10,014 bases of DNA from Dehalococcoidales bacterium. GTDB lineage: Bacteria; Chloroflexota; Dehalococcoidia; Dehalococcoidales; Fen-1064. Shown in pieces: positions 1 to 7,427 of this stretch. The notes under the pieces were generated by a model, which was given only the letters and a program-made list of their open reading frames with translations, was not told the DNA's origin and did no database searches. The stretch lies in the NCBI GenBank assembly GCA_016929875.1, contig JAFGHZ010000062.1, positions 1-10,014 on the forward strand, written 5' to 3'. Each line of letters begins with the position of its first letter. Positions within the stretch are counted from its first letter, which is position 1. The position numbers and the translations under genes are program-made.

Positions 1-800
1 AGGAAAATGACTATCCCCATATTGAACAGGTTGCTGCCGACGACATTGGCAACCGCCATCTCCAGTGCCCCTATTCGTGCCGCTGAAATCGACACGACTA
101 TCTCCGGTGCGGAGGTACTGATTGCCAGGAATAATGTCCCCACGAAGCTTGCTTTCAAACCAGTGGAGTTCACTATGTCATCGCCGATAAACCCCAGCCA
201 GACTCCGGCACCGACGATTGCCAGCGCCGCAAACCCGAAATACAATAAGGTTTTCTTCAAAGAAGTTGTTGGCGCGGAGGTTTCGTTTTGAGACTCCGAA
301 CTATCGGGTGTAGCCGATTGCCTGGATTTAAAACGGAACAACATATACTGTGCCATCAAGTACAGACACAATAATATCAGAGAAGAAACTCCAACCAGAC
401 CCAGAATGCTTACGCTAAAAAAACTCTGCGCCAGGAGGATGGAGGTTGCGGCAACTACAATCAATAATACGCTGAGGATGGTGGTTAGCACGAGTCCGCT
501 GCCTAATAAATGAAGCACCGGCCCCTTGGTGTAGAGCACATCGATTATGGCAATAATTGCCAGGTTTATCAAGTTCGAGCCAAAAAGGTCGCCTAGAGCA
601 AGATCGGGATTCTGTATTACGGCTGAGGCACTGATTCCGGTCGCGACTTCCGGCAGCGAAGTCACCGTAGCCAGCAGTACCATCCCTACCCAGACATGCC
701 CCAGTCCGGTCTTTTCGGCAATGATATCACCGTATCTCGACAGCCTTGTGCCGGCGATAATGATTATCCCCAGGCATATAACGAATTGTATCCAGACCAA
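1..800 (-). CDS. Sodium/calcium exchanger family membrane protein (3' end outside window)
   Basis: An integral membrane antiporter of the Na+/Ca2+ exchanger (CaCA, YrbG/CaxA-like) superfamily that would export Ca2+ or Na+ against a cation gradient. I translated the minus strand by hand: 266 residues are present. Two inverted alpha-repeats are clear. Repeat 1, about residues 43-80, has TVTSLPEVATGIS followed by GDLFGSNLINL. Repeat 2, about 219-262, has AISTSAPEIVVSIS followed by ANVVGSNLFNM. E51 and E233 are the expected ion-coordinating glutamates. A hydrophilic linker (about 156-183) separates the two halves. The reading frame has an in-frame TAA just upstream, so I take the TTG at 798-800 as the start; a GAAGGG site lies 9 nt before it. 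Family members are usually about 320-370 residues, so only the last helices are missing. It follows the sugar kinase after 70 nt and may be the tail of that operon. The ion specificity is not known. Confidence 0.88.
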   Translation of the reverse strand, partial: MVWIQFVICLGIIIIAGTRLSRYGDIIAEKTGLGHVWVGMVLLATVTSLPEVATGISASAVIQNPDLALGDLFGSNLINLAIIAIIDVLYTKGPVLHLLGSGLVLTTILSVLLIVVAATSILLAQSFFSVSILGLVGVSSLILLCLYLMAQYMLFRFKSRQSATPDSSESQNETSAPTTSLKKTLLYFGFAALAIVGAGVWLGFIGDDIVNSTGLKASFVGTLFLAISTSAPEIVVSISAARIGALEMAVANVVGSNLFNMGIVIF

Positions 801-870
801 ATTATTTTACCCTTCGTCTCGCGTTAAAAAGATGGTTATCCCAGCATAACATATTACTGGGTTGATTTGT

Positions 871-1764
871 CTATTTACCGGATTGAGAGGCCAGCGCGAT
901 TGCTCCTAGAACTCCTGCTCGATTGCCTAGGGCAGGAGGAACAATATATTTATCGATTTCTTTGAGGATTTCCGTGACATTGATATATCCATTGAGTATA
1001 TGCTGTACCCTTTCCCTTATCAGCGGAAACAGTTGTGCTTGTCCCATAACTCCGCCCCCCATCAAAATGCGCTGGGGCGACAGAGTGCATATCAAATCTG
1101 ATAATCCCAGGGCAAGATAATCCGCCTCCAGAAGCCATGCCTGATGGTCGGGAGGTAAAGTCTCCGGCAGTTGTCCCCATCTATGCTCCAGAGCCTTAGC
1201 CGATGCCAATCCTTCAAGACAGTCTTCGTGAAAAGGGCAAGTACCGGGAAAAGGGTCGCGATTCCAGTCATGTGGTACGCGGATATGTCCCATTTCGGGA
1301 TGAATTAAACCGTGTATCAACTTCCCGTTTACCATTCCGCCCCCTCCGATTCCCGTCCCTACGGTCATGTAAATAAAGGTGTCGAGACCCTGGGCTAATC
1401 CCCATCGATGCTCGGCTAGAGCCGCCAGATTCACATCGGTATCGATATATGTCGGGACATCAAGTGCCTTTCGGACCATTCCCGCAAAGTCGGTATTCGC
1501 CCAGCCTGTTTTCGGCGTAGCAAGAATATGCCCGTGCGTCGGGGATGCCTGATTCATATCGACAGTACCGAAAGCGCCGATACCGATAGCTGTCAGGGGA
1601 TACTTCTTTGCCTGCTCGCGAAAGAAATCTATCGCATTGTTAATAGTATCCGTCGGAGTAGTAGTGTGGAACTTCGTCTCCACTGATAAATTGTCCGGCC
1701 CCGTTCCCACGGCACAGACGAACCATGTCCCGCCCGCTTCGATGCCCCCGTATAATTTGTCCAT
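871..1764 (-). CDS. ROK-family sugar kinase, fructokinase-like
   Basis: A cytoplasmic ATP-dependent hexose kinase of the ROK family, closest in motifs to bacterial fructokinases (YdhR/Mak type) that form fructose-6-phosphate. With the start used here it has 297 residues. Visible motifs are the N-terminal phosphate loop EAGGTW (9-14), the catalytic Asp in DTDVN (Asp110), the second glycine-rich loop GTGIGGGG (136-143), HPEMGH (155-160), and the zinc segment C176-P-F-H179-E-D-C182 followed by LEGLAS. The C-x2-H-x2-C-LEGLAS form is typical of fructokinases rather than of glucokinase or Nag kinases, which usually have CxCGxxGCxE. The frame is open nine codons further upstream, but ATG at 1762-1764 has a GGGGGAAG site 5 nt before it and puts the first beta-strand at the usual distance. 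It begins 49 nt after the glycosidase stop. That context suggests it recaptures the hexose the glycosidase releases. The sugar specificity is inferred; mannose or glucose remain possible. Confidence 0.88.
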   Translation of the reverse strand: MDKLYGGIEAGGTWFVCAVGTGPDNLSVETKFHTTTPTDTINNAIDFFREQAKKYPLTAIGIGAFGTVDMNQASPTHGHILATPKTGWANTDFAGMVRKALDVPTYIDTDVNLAALAEHRWGLAQGLDTFIYMTVGTGIGGGGMVNGKLIHGLIHPEMGHIRVPHDWNRDPFPGTCPFHEDCLEGLASAKALEHRWGQLPETLPPDHQAWLLEADYLALGLSDLICTLSPQRILMGGGVMGQAQLFPLIRERVQHILNGYINVTEILKEIDKYIVPPALGNRAGVLGAIALASQSGK

Positions 1765-1813
1765 ATTTCTTCCCCCAAGAAGTAATACCACGAGTATTCG
1801 ACACTAAAATACA

Positions 1814-3013
1814 TTATCTGGTAGATTGCCAAGGGAATATGCCTTCGGCTACGGCTTTATAGGCGATAACATAGCCCGCGGCATTCCATGTCTGCTTCAG
1901 ATCTCCCCCCGGTTTACCCGTCTTGCCGTGGAGCCATTCGTTGAATTCCCATTCCCCCTCTATACCGAGTTTATTAGCCTCCGCCAGACTTATTAATTCC
2001 TTCTCTGCCAGAGGACGCATTCCGGCTTTGACCAAGGCGGCGATATACAATCCGCCGACCCATGTCCAGATTCCCGAATTATGATAACAATAAGGCAGAT
2101 TTTGCCCTTCACAGGGACGGTAAAGGTCTATCTTGGGATTCCACGAAATAGAGGGCTGAAAAATCGGCGGGCCGAGGACCTGTATGGGGAAGGGGTCGGA
2201 CAGCCGCCTCTGCCGGATATAGCCCAGTATCTTATCTCGCTTCTCTCTGTTGGCAATGTCCCAGATAATCGCCAGACAGTTAGATGTTACGTCGCAGTGG
2301 GTGTCATAGCTTTCAAAGGACAGGTAATTCAGATAATGGTCGCGGTCCGGGTCTATCGCATCCTCGTAAAACTCCGAACCCCATCCCGAAATCCAGTCCT
2401 TCACCATCTCCGTCGGCCAGAAAAGCAGATTCACCCAGGCTTTTATCTTATCTATCGCAACCGATTTCTCTTTACCGGTACTGCCTAAAATTTCATTGGC
2501 GCATAGTAGCGCCTTATAGTAAAGAATATTGTTATAGAGAACCTTGCCCCACCTCTGAATGGAAGAATCCATCCAATCCGCCGCAGGCGGCGAGATTATC
2601 AGGTCCGAAGGGTCTATTGTCTGGTAGTTGAGCCAGGTAATTGCTTTCTCGACCGATGACTTGAGGGAATTCAGGAATTCGATATCTCCTGTCATATGCC
2701 AGACGCAATGCACTGCGATAATCCACCAGGCAGTAGCATCGACCGCATAGTAATTTACCTTTGGAGAGTCGAGATATATAACATTCGGCATCTGCCCCAG
2801 AATAGTTTGTCTCTCTTGCAGAGTAATCAATGTCCGCTTGGCAGTAGCAATGATTTCCTTGTCTCCCGTCAGCATAGCGCCAAGGCAGGTAAAACTACCG
2901 TCCCTGTTCCAGATACAATTAGCTCTACCGGTTGAAGCTATAAATCCGAACTCGGTGGAGTTGGCCTTCATAACCTCCAACGCCTTTTGAAGACATCCAT
3001 CGACTATGCTCAT
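1814..3013 (-). CDS. Cytoplasmic (alpha/alpha)6 glycosidase, neutral-invertase/debranching-enzyme-like
   Basis: A predicted glycoside hydrolase of the six-hairpin (alpha/alpha)6 fold, 399 residues, with no signal peptide or membrane segment, so it should act in the cytoplasm. Recognisable segments are WNRDGSFTCLGAMLTGD (about 35-51), VDATAWWII (91-99), AADWMD (144-149), YHNSGIWTWVGG (310-321) and EFNEWLHGKTGKPGG with downstream QTWNAAGY (about 356-380). The VDAT-WW and YHN-G-W blocks recall GH100 neutral invertases and amylo-alpha-1,6-glucosidases. The E-W-x-xGxTGxPxG and WNAAGY block recalls GH63/debranching C-termini. I infer that one Asp in the first blocks and a Glu near 356-359 are the acid/base pair. 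The frame is open from a TTG at 3026-3028, but ATG at 3011-3013 is better placed behind GAGGAG, only 18 nt after the glycosyltransferase stop. Neighbours suggest it hydrolyses a small glycoside such as sucrose, trehalose or glucosylglycerate. The substrate is not determined. Confidence 0.72.
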   Translation of the reverse strand: MSIVDGCLQKALEVMKANSTEFGFIASTGRANCIWNRDGSFTCLGAMLTGDKEIIATAKRTLITLQERQTILGQMPNVIYLDSPKVNYYAVDATAWWIIAVHCVWHMTGDIEFLNSLKSSVEKAITWLNYQTIDPSDLIISPPAADWMDSSIQRWGKVLYNNILYYKALLCANEILGSTGKEKSVAIDKIKAWVNLLFWPTEMVKDWISGWGSEFYEDAIDPDRDHYLNYLSFESYDTHCDVTSNCLAIIWDIANREKRDKILGYIRQRRLSDPFPIQVLGPPIFQPSISWNPKIDLYRPCEGQNLPYCYHNSGIWTWVGGLYIAALVKAGMRPLAEKELISLAEANKLGIEGEWEFNEWLHGKTGKPGGDLKQTWNAAGYVIAYKAVAEGIFPWQSTR

Positions 3014-3031
3014 GTCCTGTCTCCTCAAACT

Positions 3032-4825
3032 TTACTGGGTTGTTCGGAGTGTTGCATTATCTACCTGCTCACGGATAAACCCGATTGTATCTCGGAATCG
3101 CCGTGTTAAATAGAGCGGTTTTATTCCCTCTCCGTATATTTTGAATCCGGACCTTGCCCCTGCAAAAAATATCACTGTACAAACTAAGAGAGGAAGCAGG
3201 GGCAAAATAAACTGCGTGAATGCGACCGAAGAGAAAAAGGCCGGAAGAACGCTTGCTATGTCGTGTAACAAATTCTCGACATGAGCGACGAAGGTATTTG
3301 AGAGTAGCGAGCGTAATGCGGGGGCAACGAGGAAGAATATCGAGATTATCAATCCGGTGACTAATGTTCGCCATGGATATCTTCTCGTGTGCTCGATTGC
3401 TTTGATATCCGTATAACGCAGTTCCGTTACTCTTCGCGAGATGGAGCCTTGTCTGATAAAGACTCTTTTATTGGTTGCAACTACGCCTGAAGTACCCGAC
3501 CTCCAGGATTTCAGCGCATATTCAGGTTCTGCCAGGGTACTCTGTACCTCCGGAGGGATGGTTGTGAGCTTGTTCTCTTTTATCATCTCTTGATCGATAG
3601 CATTGTCCAGTTCTCTCACAAGATTGGAGATGGTTAATTTGCCCGCTTTTTCCTTGGCGTTGGCAGACATCTGATTGTATTTCTTCTCATCATGTAGCAG
3701 GCGCAAGATAGCATCGGCGGCACCGTCGATATCATCGGGCCCCTTCGCGTGGTAACCTTCGACCCCGTCCTGCACCACCCACGATTGTCCTCCCACACCC
3801 GAAGTAACCACCGGCACTCCATTGTACATAAATTCCAGCTGGGCAATCCCCAGTGCTTCAAGCCGACTCATGACTATGTTCAAGTATGACGCTTTAATCA
3901 GCTGATTTTTACTTATTTCGTCTATTTCGCCTATGTAAATCACATTCGGCAAAGTTTGAATCGCTTTTTCTACCTCTCTGGCATAATTCGACCCGCCCCT
4001 CCCGGCGAGGATGAAACGAAGGTTCTTCACATCTTTCAATTTTTCTGCGATCTTTAGAACCGCCATAGGATTCTTTCTTTCTTCAATAGTGCCTAAATAT
4101 GACACGATGCGGGTATCGGGATTTATCTTATACTTTTTGAAGAATTCATTACCGTCTTCGGACACAAAGCGAAGGAACGACTCGTCGTCGACCCCGCCCG
4201 GGAAAAGGAAGCATTTCCCCGGTTTGGCTCCCATTTTCACCTGAGAAGCCTTCTCGTCCGGCGTCACCACCAGGATAAGATTTGCCGTATCTATAATCTT
4301 GGCTAAAGAAAACTTGCTCCAGGCTGTTCTGAATGTCAGTTCGTTCAAAGAGTATCTTAACGGGGACGCTTCTTGCAGATGCGACATATGACAGAATACG
4401 ATTGGGTCTTTATACCCTCCCATTTGGCACATATCCCTGCGCCAAATAGCGAACTTGGCTGCATCCTCCGGTCCGTTCCAGAGCGTACTGTGCGTTATCA
4501 ATACATTGATGCCGTACTTATCGACCAGCGCTTCGAGGGTCTGCATGAAGTCGCGGAAGATAATACGGCGCGGCGGCCACTTGGCTATATAGCTATCCAC
4601 ACGTATCACCGGGATATCTAATGCGCTGTCTTCAGAGTATAAATATCCCGTACCTTTTCTGAGAATTTCAGACGGAATCACCTCTTTGTCGTCATGAAAA
4701 AGGCTGGTAATCAAATAAGCTCTCTGCCCCAGCTTATTGAATTCTCTTACCATGCGCTGCGCCACTAATTCCTGCCCTTTGCTGCTACTCGTCTGGTACA
4801 TTATGACACCGATACACTTTTGCAT
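3032..4825 (-). CDS. GT4 glycosyltransferase fused to a PH-like domain with a transmembrane hairpin
   Basis: A retaining GT-B glycosyltransferase of family GT4, 597 residues. The acceptor domain covers about 1-200. The donor domain (about 205-410) has the phosphate-contact motif GTIEERKNP (245-253) and the catalytic EX7E pair E323/E331 in SRLEALGIAQLEFMYNGVP. GT4 enzymes normally end near residue 410. This one continues with about 185 residues. Residues about 435-480 (WRSGTSGVVATNKRVFIRQG and the segment ending TDIKAIEH) look like the first strands of a bacterial PH-like domain (bPH/DUF304 type). They are followed by two hydrophobic helices (about 487-505 and 533-556), then FKIYGEGIKPLYL and a final amphipathic helix, which look like the rest of the same domain. 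The catalytic part is therefore probably tethered to the inner membrane. AGGAGA precedes the ATG. The gene starts 2 nt after the phosphatase stop, so the two are probably translationally coupled and may make and dephosphorylate one sugar-phosphate glycoside. Donor and acceptor are unknown. Confidence 0.85.
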   Translation of the reverse strand: MQKCIGVIMYQTSSSKGQELVAQRMVREFNKLGQRAYLITSLFHDDKEVIPSEILRKGTGYLYSEDSALDIPVIRVDSYIAKWPPRRIIFRDFMQTLEALVDKYGINVLITHSTLWNGPEDAAKFAIWRRDMCQMGGYKDPIVFCHMSHLQEASPLRYSLNELTFRTAWSKFSLAKIIDTANLILVVTPDEKASQVKMGAKPGKCFLFPGGVDDESFLRFVSEDGNEFFKKYKINPDTRIVSYLGTIEERKNPMAVLKIAEKLKDVKNLRFILAGRGGSNYAREVEKAIQTLPNVIYIGEIDEISKNQLIKASYLNIVMSRLEALGIAQLEFMYNGVPVVTSGVGGQSWVVQDGVEGYHAKGPDDIDGAADAILRLLHDEKKYNQMSANAKEKAGKLTISNLVRELDNAIDQEMIKENKLTTIPPEVQSTLAEPEYALKSWRSGTSGVVATNKRVFIRQGSISRRVTELRYTDIKAIEHTRRYPWRTLVTGLIISIFFLVAPALRSLLSNTFVAHVENLLHDIASVLPAFFSSVAFTQFILPLLPLLVCTVIFFAGARSGFKIYGEGIKPLYLTRRFRDTIGFIREQVDNATLRTTQ

Positions 4826-4827
4826 AT

Positions 4828-5625
4828 TTAAATCTCCTCTCCCGCCGGGTTCGACGAAACCTCGGGGAAGTTCTCATCGAATACCATCTGTTTTTTTAGG
4901 AGACGGCGAAAAAATTTATTCACTTCTTCAAATTTTATGTAATAATCGCATAATAAACCGCTCACGGATTCTTCATGTAAAACACCAATGCCGATATCGG
5001 CAACTTCGAACGCTGTATTATCGGCTTTCGAATCGCCCAGATACATTATTTTTTTTACACCGAGTTTGCTTTTCAATTGTGATAGAGCTTTCCCCTTGTC
5101 CACCCGGCAGGGATAAACATCGAAAAAGGGCCGGTTCGGGTATTCGTCCACGACTAAACCCATCGACTTACATAAGACTGCTGCCTGATCCGCCATCTTC
5201 TTCGCTACTTGCGGTTCCGGATAATACCTCCAGTCCACGCAGAAGGCTAAAACCCTTCCTTTTAAATCGCATTTTTCCTCGATATACAGGTTATTTTGGC
5301 TCAGCTCCCGGACTTTTTTCAGCGCCAGCGATACTAACGGTATTGATTTCTCGGCCGCAGCATCCAGACATTCTTCATCCCCTATCTTCGTCTCCAGCCC
5401 GGCGACACCGCACCAAGCACTGGCAAAAGGGGTCCTGGATATTATAAAAGGCAAACTCTTGGTCGTTATAATCCCTATCGGGACTAATTGCTTGATACGA
5501 TACAAAGTGTCGACTGTTTCTTTAGAGACCGCAGATTCCTCCCTGGGAACATTGACCGGACCGATAGTCCCGTCGTAATCAAGAAACAGCCCTTCCGCTT
5601 TCACCCGTATAGCCCTTGGCCCCAC
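4828..5625 (-). CDS. HAD-superfamily sugar-phosphate phosphatase, trehalose-phosphatase-like
   Basis: A cytoplasmic Mg2+-dependent phosphatase of the HAD superfamily, 265 residues, with a C2-type cap as in trehalose-6-phosphate, sucrose-phosphate and mannosylglycerate-phosphate phosphatases. Motif I is DYDGT (16-20; D16 nucleophile, D18 acid/base). Motif II is the threonine pair in GIITTKS (51-57), motif III is K177 in VDKGKA, and motif IV is GDSKADNTAFEVAD (197-210). The cap lies roughly between 75 and 170. The DYDGTIGP opening and total length fit OtsB-like enzymes best. The start is GTG at 5623-5625, preceded by an excellent AGGAGAGG site; this start overlaps the 3' end of the channel gene by 47 nt. 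The stop falls 2 nt before the glycosyltransferase ATG. Pairing with that gene suggests it removes the phosphate from the glycosyltransferase product. The exact substrate cannot be read from the sequence. Confidence 0.85.
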   Translation of the reverse strand: MGPRAIRVKAEGLFLDYDGTIGPVNVPREESAVSKETVDTLYRIKQLVPIGIITTKSLPFIISRTPFASAWCGVAGLETKIGDEECLDAAAEKSIPLVSLALKKVRELSQNNLYIEEKCDLKGRVLAFCVDWRYYPEPQVAKKMADQAAVLCKSMGLVVDEYPNRPFFDVYPCRVDKGKALSQLKSKLGVKKIMYLGDSKADNTAFEVADIGIGVLHEESVSGLLCDYYIKFEEVNKFFRRLLKKQMVFDENFPEVSSNPAGEEI

Positions 5626-6700
5626 TGTCCTCTCCTTTTGTAACTTTTTTGGGATTGCTCATCTGGATGGTACGTATCGGGAAGGGTATCTCGATACCCT
5701 CCGCGCGAAAACGCTTCAGTATCCTTTTTCTTAGTTCGTGCTGAACGATATACTGGTCCACGAACTGCTTTACCCTGACGACAAAAACGAAATTCAAAGA
5801 AAAATCCCCGAAACCTGGCAAAAATCTGACTACTGGTTCGAATTCGGGAAGAATCCCATCGACCTCTTTTATCGCTCGTTTCCCTTCTTCCAGCAGAATC
5901 CTCTCTAATTTGTCTACATCCGTATCGTAACTCACGTTTATAGGCATAATTATCTGAATCCACGGTTCCGGCAGGCTGAAGTTCGTGACGATGGACTGGC
6001 TTAACTTGGAATTCGGAACTATCACCAGGGTATTCTGAAACGGTCTTATCGTGGTAGCTCTCCAGCCTATGTTTACGACATAGCCTTCCACATCGGAATT
6101 TACCTTAACGTAATCCCCGTTTCTTATATTTTTACCCAACAGTATGTAAATGCCGGAAAAGAAGTTGGAGAGTGTCTCCTGTAAAGCCAGGGCAACGGCT
6201 AGAGAACCGATTCCTAAAGCCGCTATCAAACTGGTTATATCTACATCAAAAGTACCCAGTAAGACAAAAACTCCCAGCAATAGAATTGTTCCGCGCACGA
6301 AGTTCTGGAGTAAATCCGCTCTCGAGGCCGCGAGCTTGGCTTTGCTCGTATAGAAAGCGATTACTGCACCTGCGAAGCTTGCAATAAGCAACGCAACGGA
6401 AACAATCAGTAAACCAGCCATCACATTGTCGGCAGTATCGGTCCAGTTTTCGGGTAACAGGGATGTTTTTATCCCGACATAAACACCGGCTATGAAACAC
6501 CAGAAAAAAAGCGTCCTGTTTATCATCTGCAGGGCACTATCTAGGAATTTTACCCTGGCGCGTTTGGTCCACCGGGTTAACCCCATGTAAAGGAGTTTCC
6601 ACACTAACAAACAGATAACCGACACACCAACAGCTATCGCAATCGGTATCAGTATTTTTAAAACCATTGGCGAGTCTACACTTACGAAGAGTGCTATCAT
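5579..6700 (-). CDS. MscS-family small-conductance mechanosensitive channel
   Basis: A tension-gated inner-membrane channel of the MscS family, 373 residues, which releases small solutes on sudden hypo-osmotic shock. Hydrophobic helices lie at about 12-38, 63-81, 93-117 and 135-150. They are followed by the pore-lining helix with small-residue packing, SLIAALGIGSLAVALALQE (157-175), and its amphipathic continuation TLSNFFSGIYILLGKNI (176-192). The beta domain starts at NGDYVKV and carries GYVVNIGWRATTIRPFQN (206-223) and VIVPNSKL (226-233), the classic MscS block. An alpha/beta domain ends near 346. Two extra N-terminal helices make it longer than the E. coli protein (286 residues), as is common in bacterial paralogues. 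The last 25 or so residues are a Gly/Lys/Ser-rich tail encoded mostly in the overlap with the phosphatase gene. ATG at 6698-6700 follows GAAGGAG, which lies inside the last codons of the TetR gene; the gap is 1 nt. Confidence 0.95.
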   Translation of the reverse strand: MIALFVSVDSPMVLKILIPIAIAVGVSVICLLVWKLLYMGLTRWTKRARVKFLDSALQMINRTLFFWCFIAGVYVGIKTSLLPENWTDTADNVMAGLLIVSVALLIASFAGAVIAFYTSKAKLAASRADLLQNFVRGTILLLGVFVLLGTFDVDITSLIAALGIGSLAVALALQETLSNFFSGIYILLGKNIRNGDYVKVNSDVEGYVVNIGWRATTIRPFQNTLVIVPNSKLSQSIVTNFSLPEPWIQIIMPINVSYDTDVDKLERILLEEGKRAIKEVDGILPEFEPVVRFLPGFGDFSLNFVFVVRVKQFVDQYIVQHELRKRILKRFRAEGIEIPFPIRTIQMSNPKKVTKGEDSGAKGYTGESGRAVS

Positions 6701-6701
6701 C

Positions 6702-7331
6702 CTATTTCTCCTTCACACCCAAGTCAGCATCGGTTTTGAATTTCGCAACGGCTCTCTTAAAGATGTCCCACAAATATGCGTACCTTTCAATCAGATTGAA
6801 GTCATGATTGTTTAGTGTCCAGACATTGGTCAGACCCTGAATCATCCCGTAGAGCATTATAGCCGCCGATACCGGCTCAATATCTTCTCTTATTTCTCCG
6901 GATTTTATTCCGCTCGATATCAGAGCCGCAATCTTCAATACGTAATTATTCACGATTCCCGAGAATTGCCTGTTTATCTCGCCGTTACCGAGAATGGCAA
7001 CACCAGTAATGACCTGGAAAGATATCCCCTTCCGCTGCTCGACGGCAGATATGTGCTTTCTGAGTATGAAATTCACGGTTTGCAAGGTCGACCCGTTGTT
7101 AGTATGCGCTTTCTGGATATCGGCTATAAGACTGGTTTCCGTATTTTGCGCCAGGATGCTCAAGATATCGCCCTTACTTTTAAAATGCCGATACACGTCT
7201 GCTTCCGAAATACCGACCTGGCAGGCTATTTCCCGGATAGTTATATATTCGCTCCCGCGATTGATTATGATTTTTCGTGCCGCGTCTATGATTTGTTTTC
7301 TTCTGATTAGAGTATTTCTGCGCTGCGCCAT
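6702..7331 (-). CDS. TetR/AcrR-family transcriptional regulator (operon copy)
   Basis: A one-component repressor of the TetR family, 209 residues, with an N-terminal helix-turn-helix (about 30-50: ITIREIACQVGISEADVYRHF) followed by KSKGDILSIL and a helical ligand-binding/dimer domain. I use ATG 7329-7331, which has AAAGGGA 9 nt upstream and gives the usual short arm before the DNA-binding domain. The frame stays open to an ATG at 7389-7391 that lacks a ribosome binding site. It lies second in the leftward operon, 96 nt after the stress-protein gene and 1 nt before the channel gene, so it probably controls its own operon. The likely target is the inverted repeat at 8016-8037 over the operon promoter. 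It is a paralogue of the regulator at 8516-9112; by hand alignment about 35 of 57 residues agree in the DNA-binding part. The effector is unknown. Confidence 0.93.
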   Translation of the reverse strand: MAQRRNTLIRRKQIIDAARKIIINRGSEYITIREIACQVGISEADVYRHFKSKGDILSILAQNTETSLIADIQKAHTNNGSTLQTVNFILRKHISAVEQRKGISFQVITGVAILGNGEINRQFSGIVNNYVLKIAALISSGIKSGEIREDIEPVSAAIMLYGMIQGLTNVWTLNNHDFNLIERYAYLWDIFKRAVAKFKTDADLGVKEK

Positions 7332-7427
7332 TGTAATAGTTCCCTTTTCTCCCCCGCATCCCGTGACCGATTTCAGGATCCGTGCACCCATGAATTGGGA
7401 ATTGAATGTATGCCCTCGGATTTTGCT

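Noticed and set aside
7..849. Plus-strand open frames at 7-291 and 547-849
   Set aside because: They are antisense to the exchanger gene, whose two alpha-repeats are unmistakable on the minus strand.
833..863. Possible terminator between the sugar kinase and the exchanger
   Set aside because: Only alternative 5-bp stems (GTTAT/ATAAC or CCCAG/CTGGG) form, and no T-run directly follows on the minus strand.
2081..2935. Plus-strand open frames of 79-135 codons
   Set aside because: They run antisense to the glycosidase gene, lack ribosome binding sites and show no family features.
4737..5447. A long plus-strand open frame of 236 codons
   Set aside because: It lies opposite the glycosyltransferase and phosphatase genes, which have full catalytic motifs, and its translation has no recognisable domain and a Pro/Arg/Ser-rich shadow-like composition.
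7332..7427. Separate promoter for the operon TetR gene
   Set aside because: The 96-nt gap has short palindromes (GTGCAC, GGATCC) but no credible -35/-10 pair at proper spacing on the minus strand.
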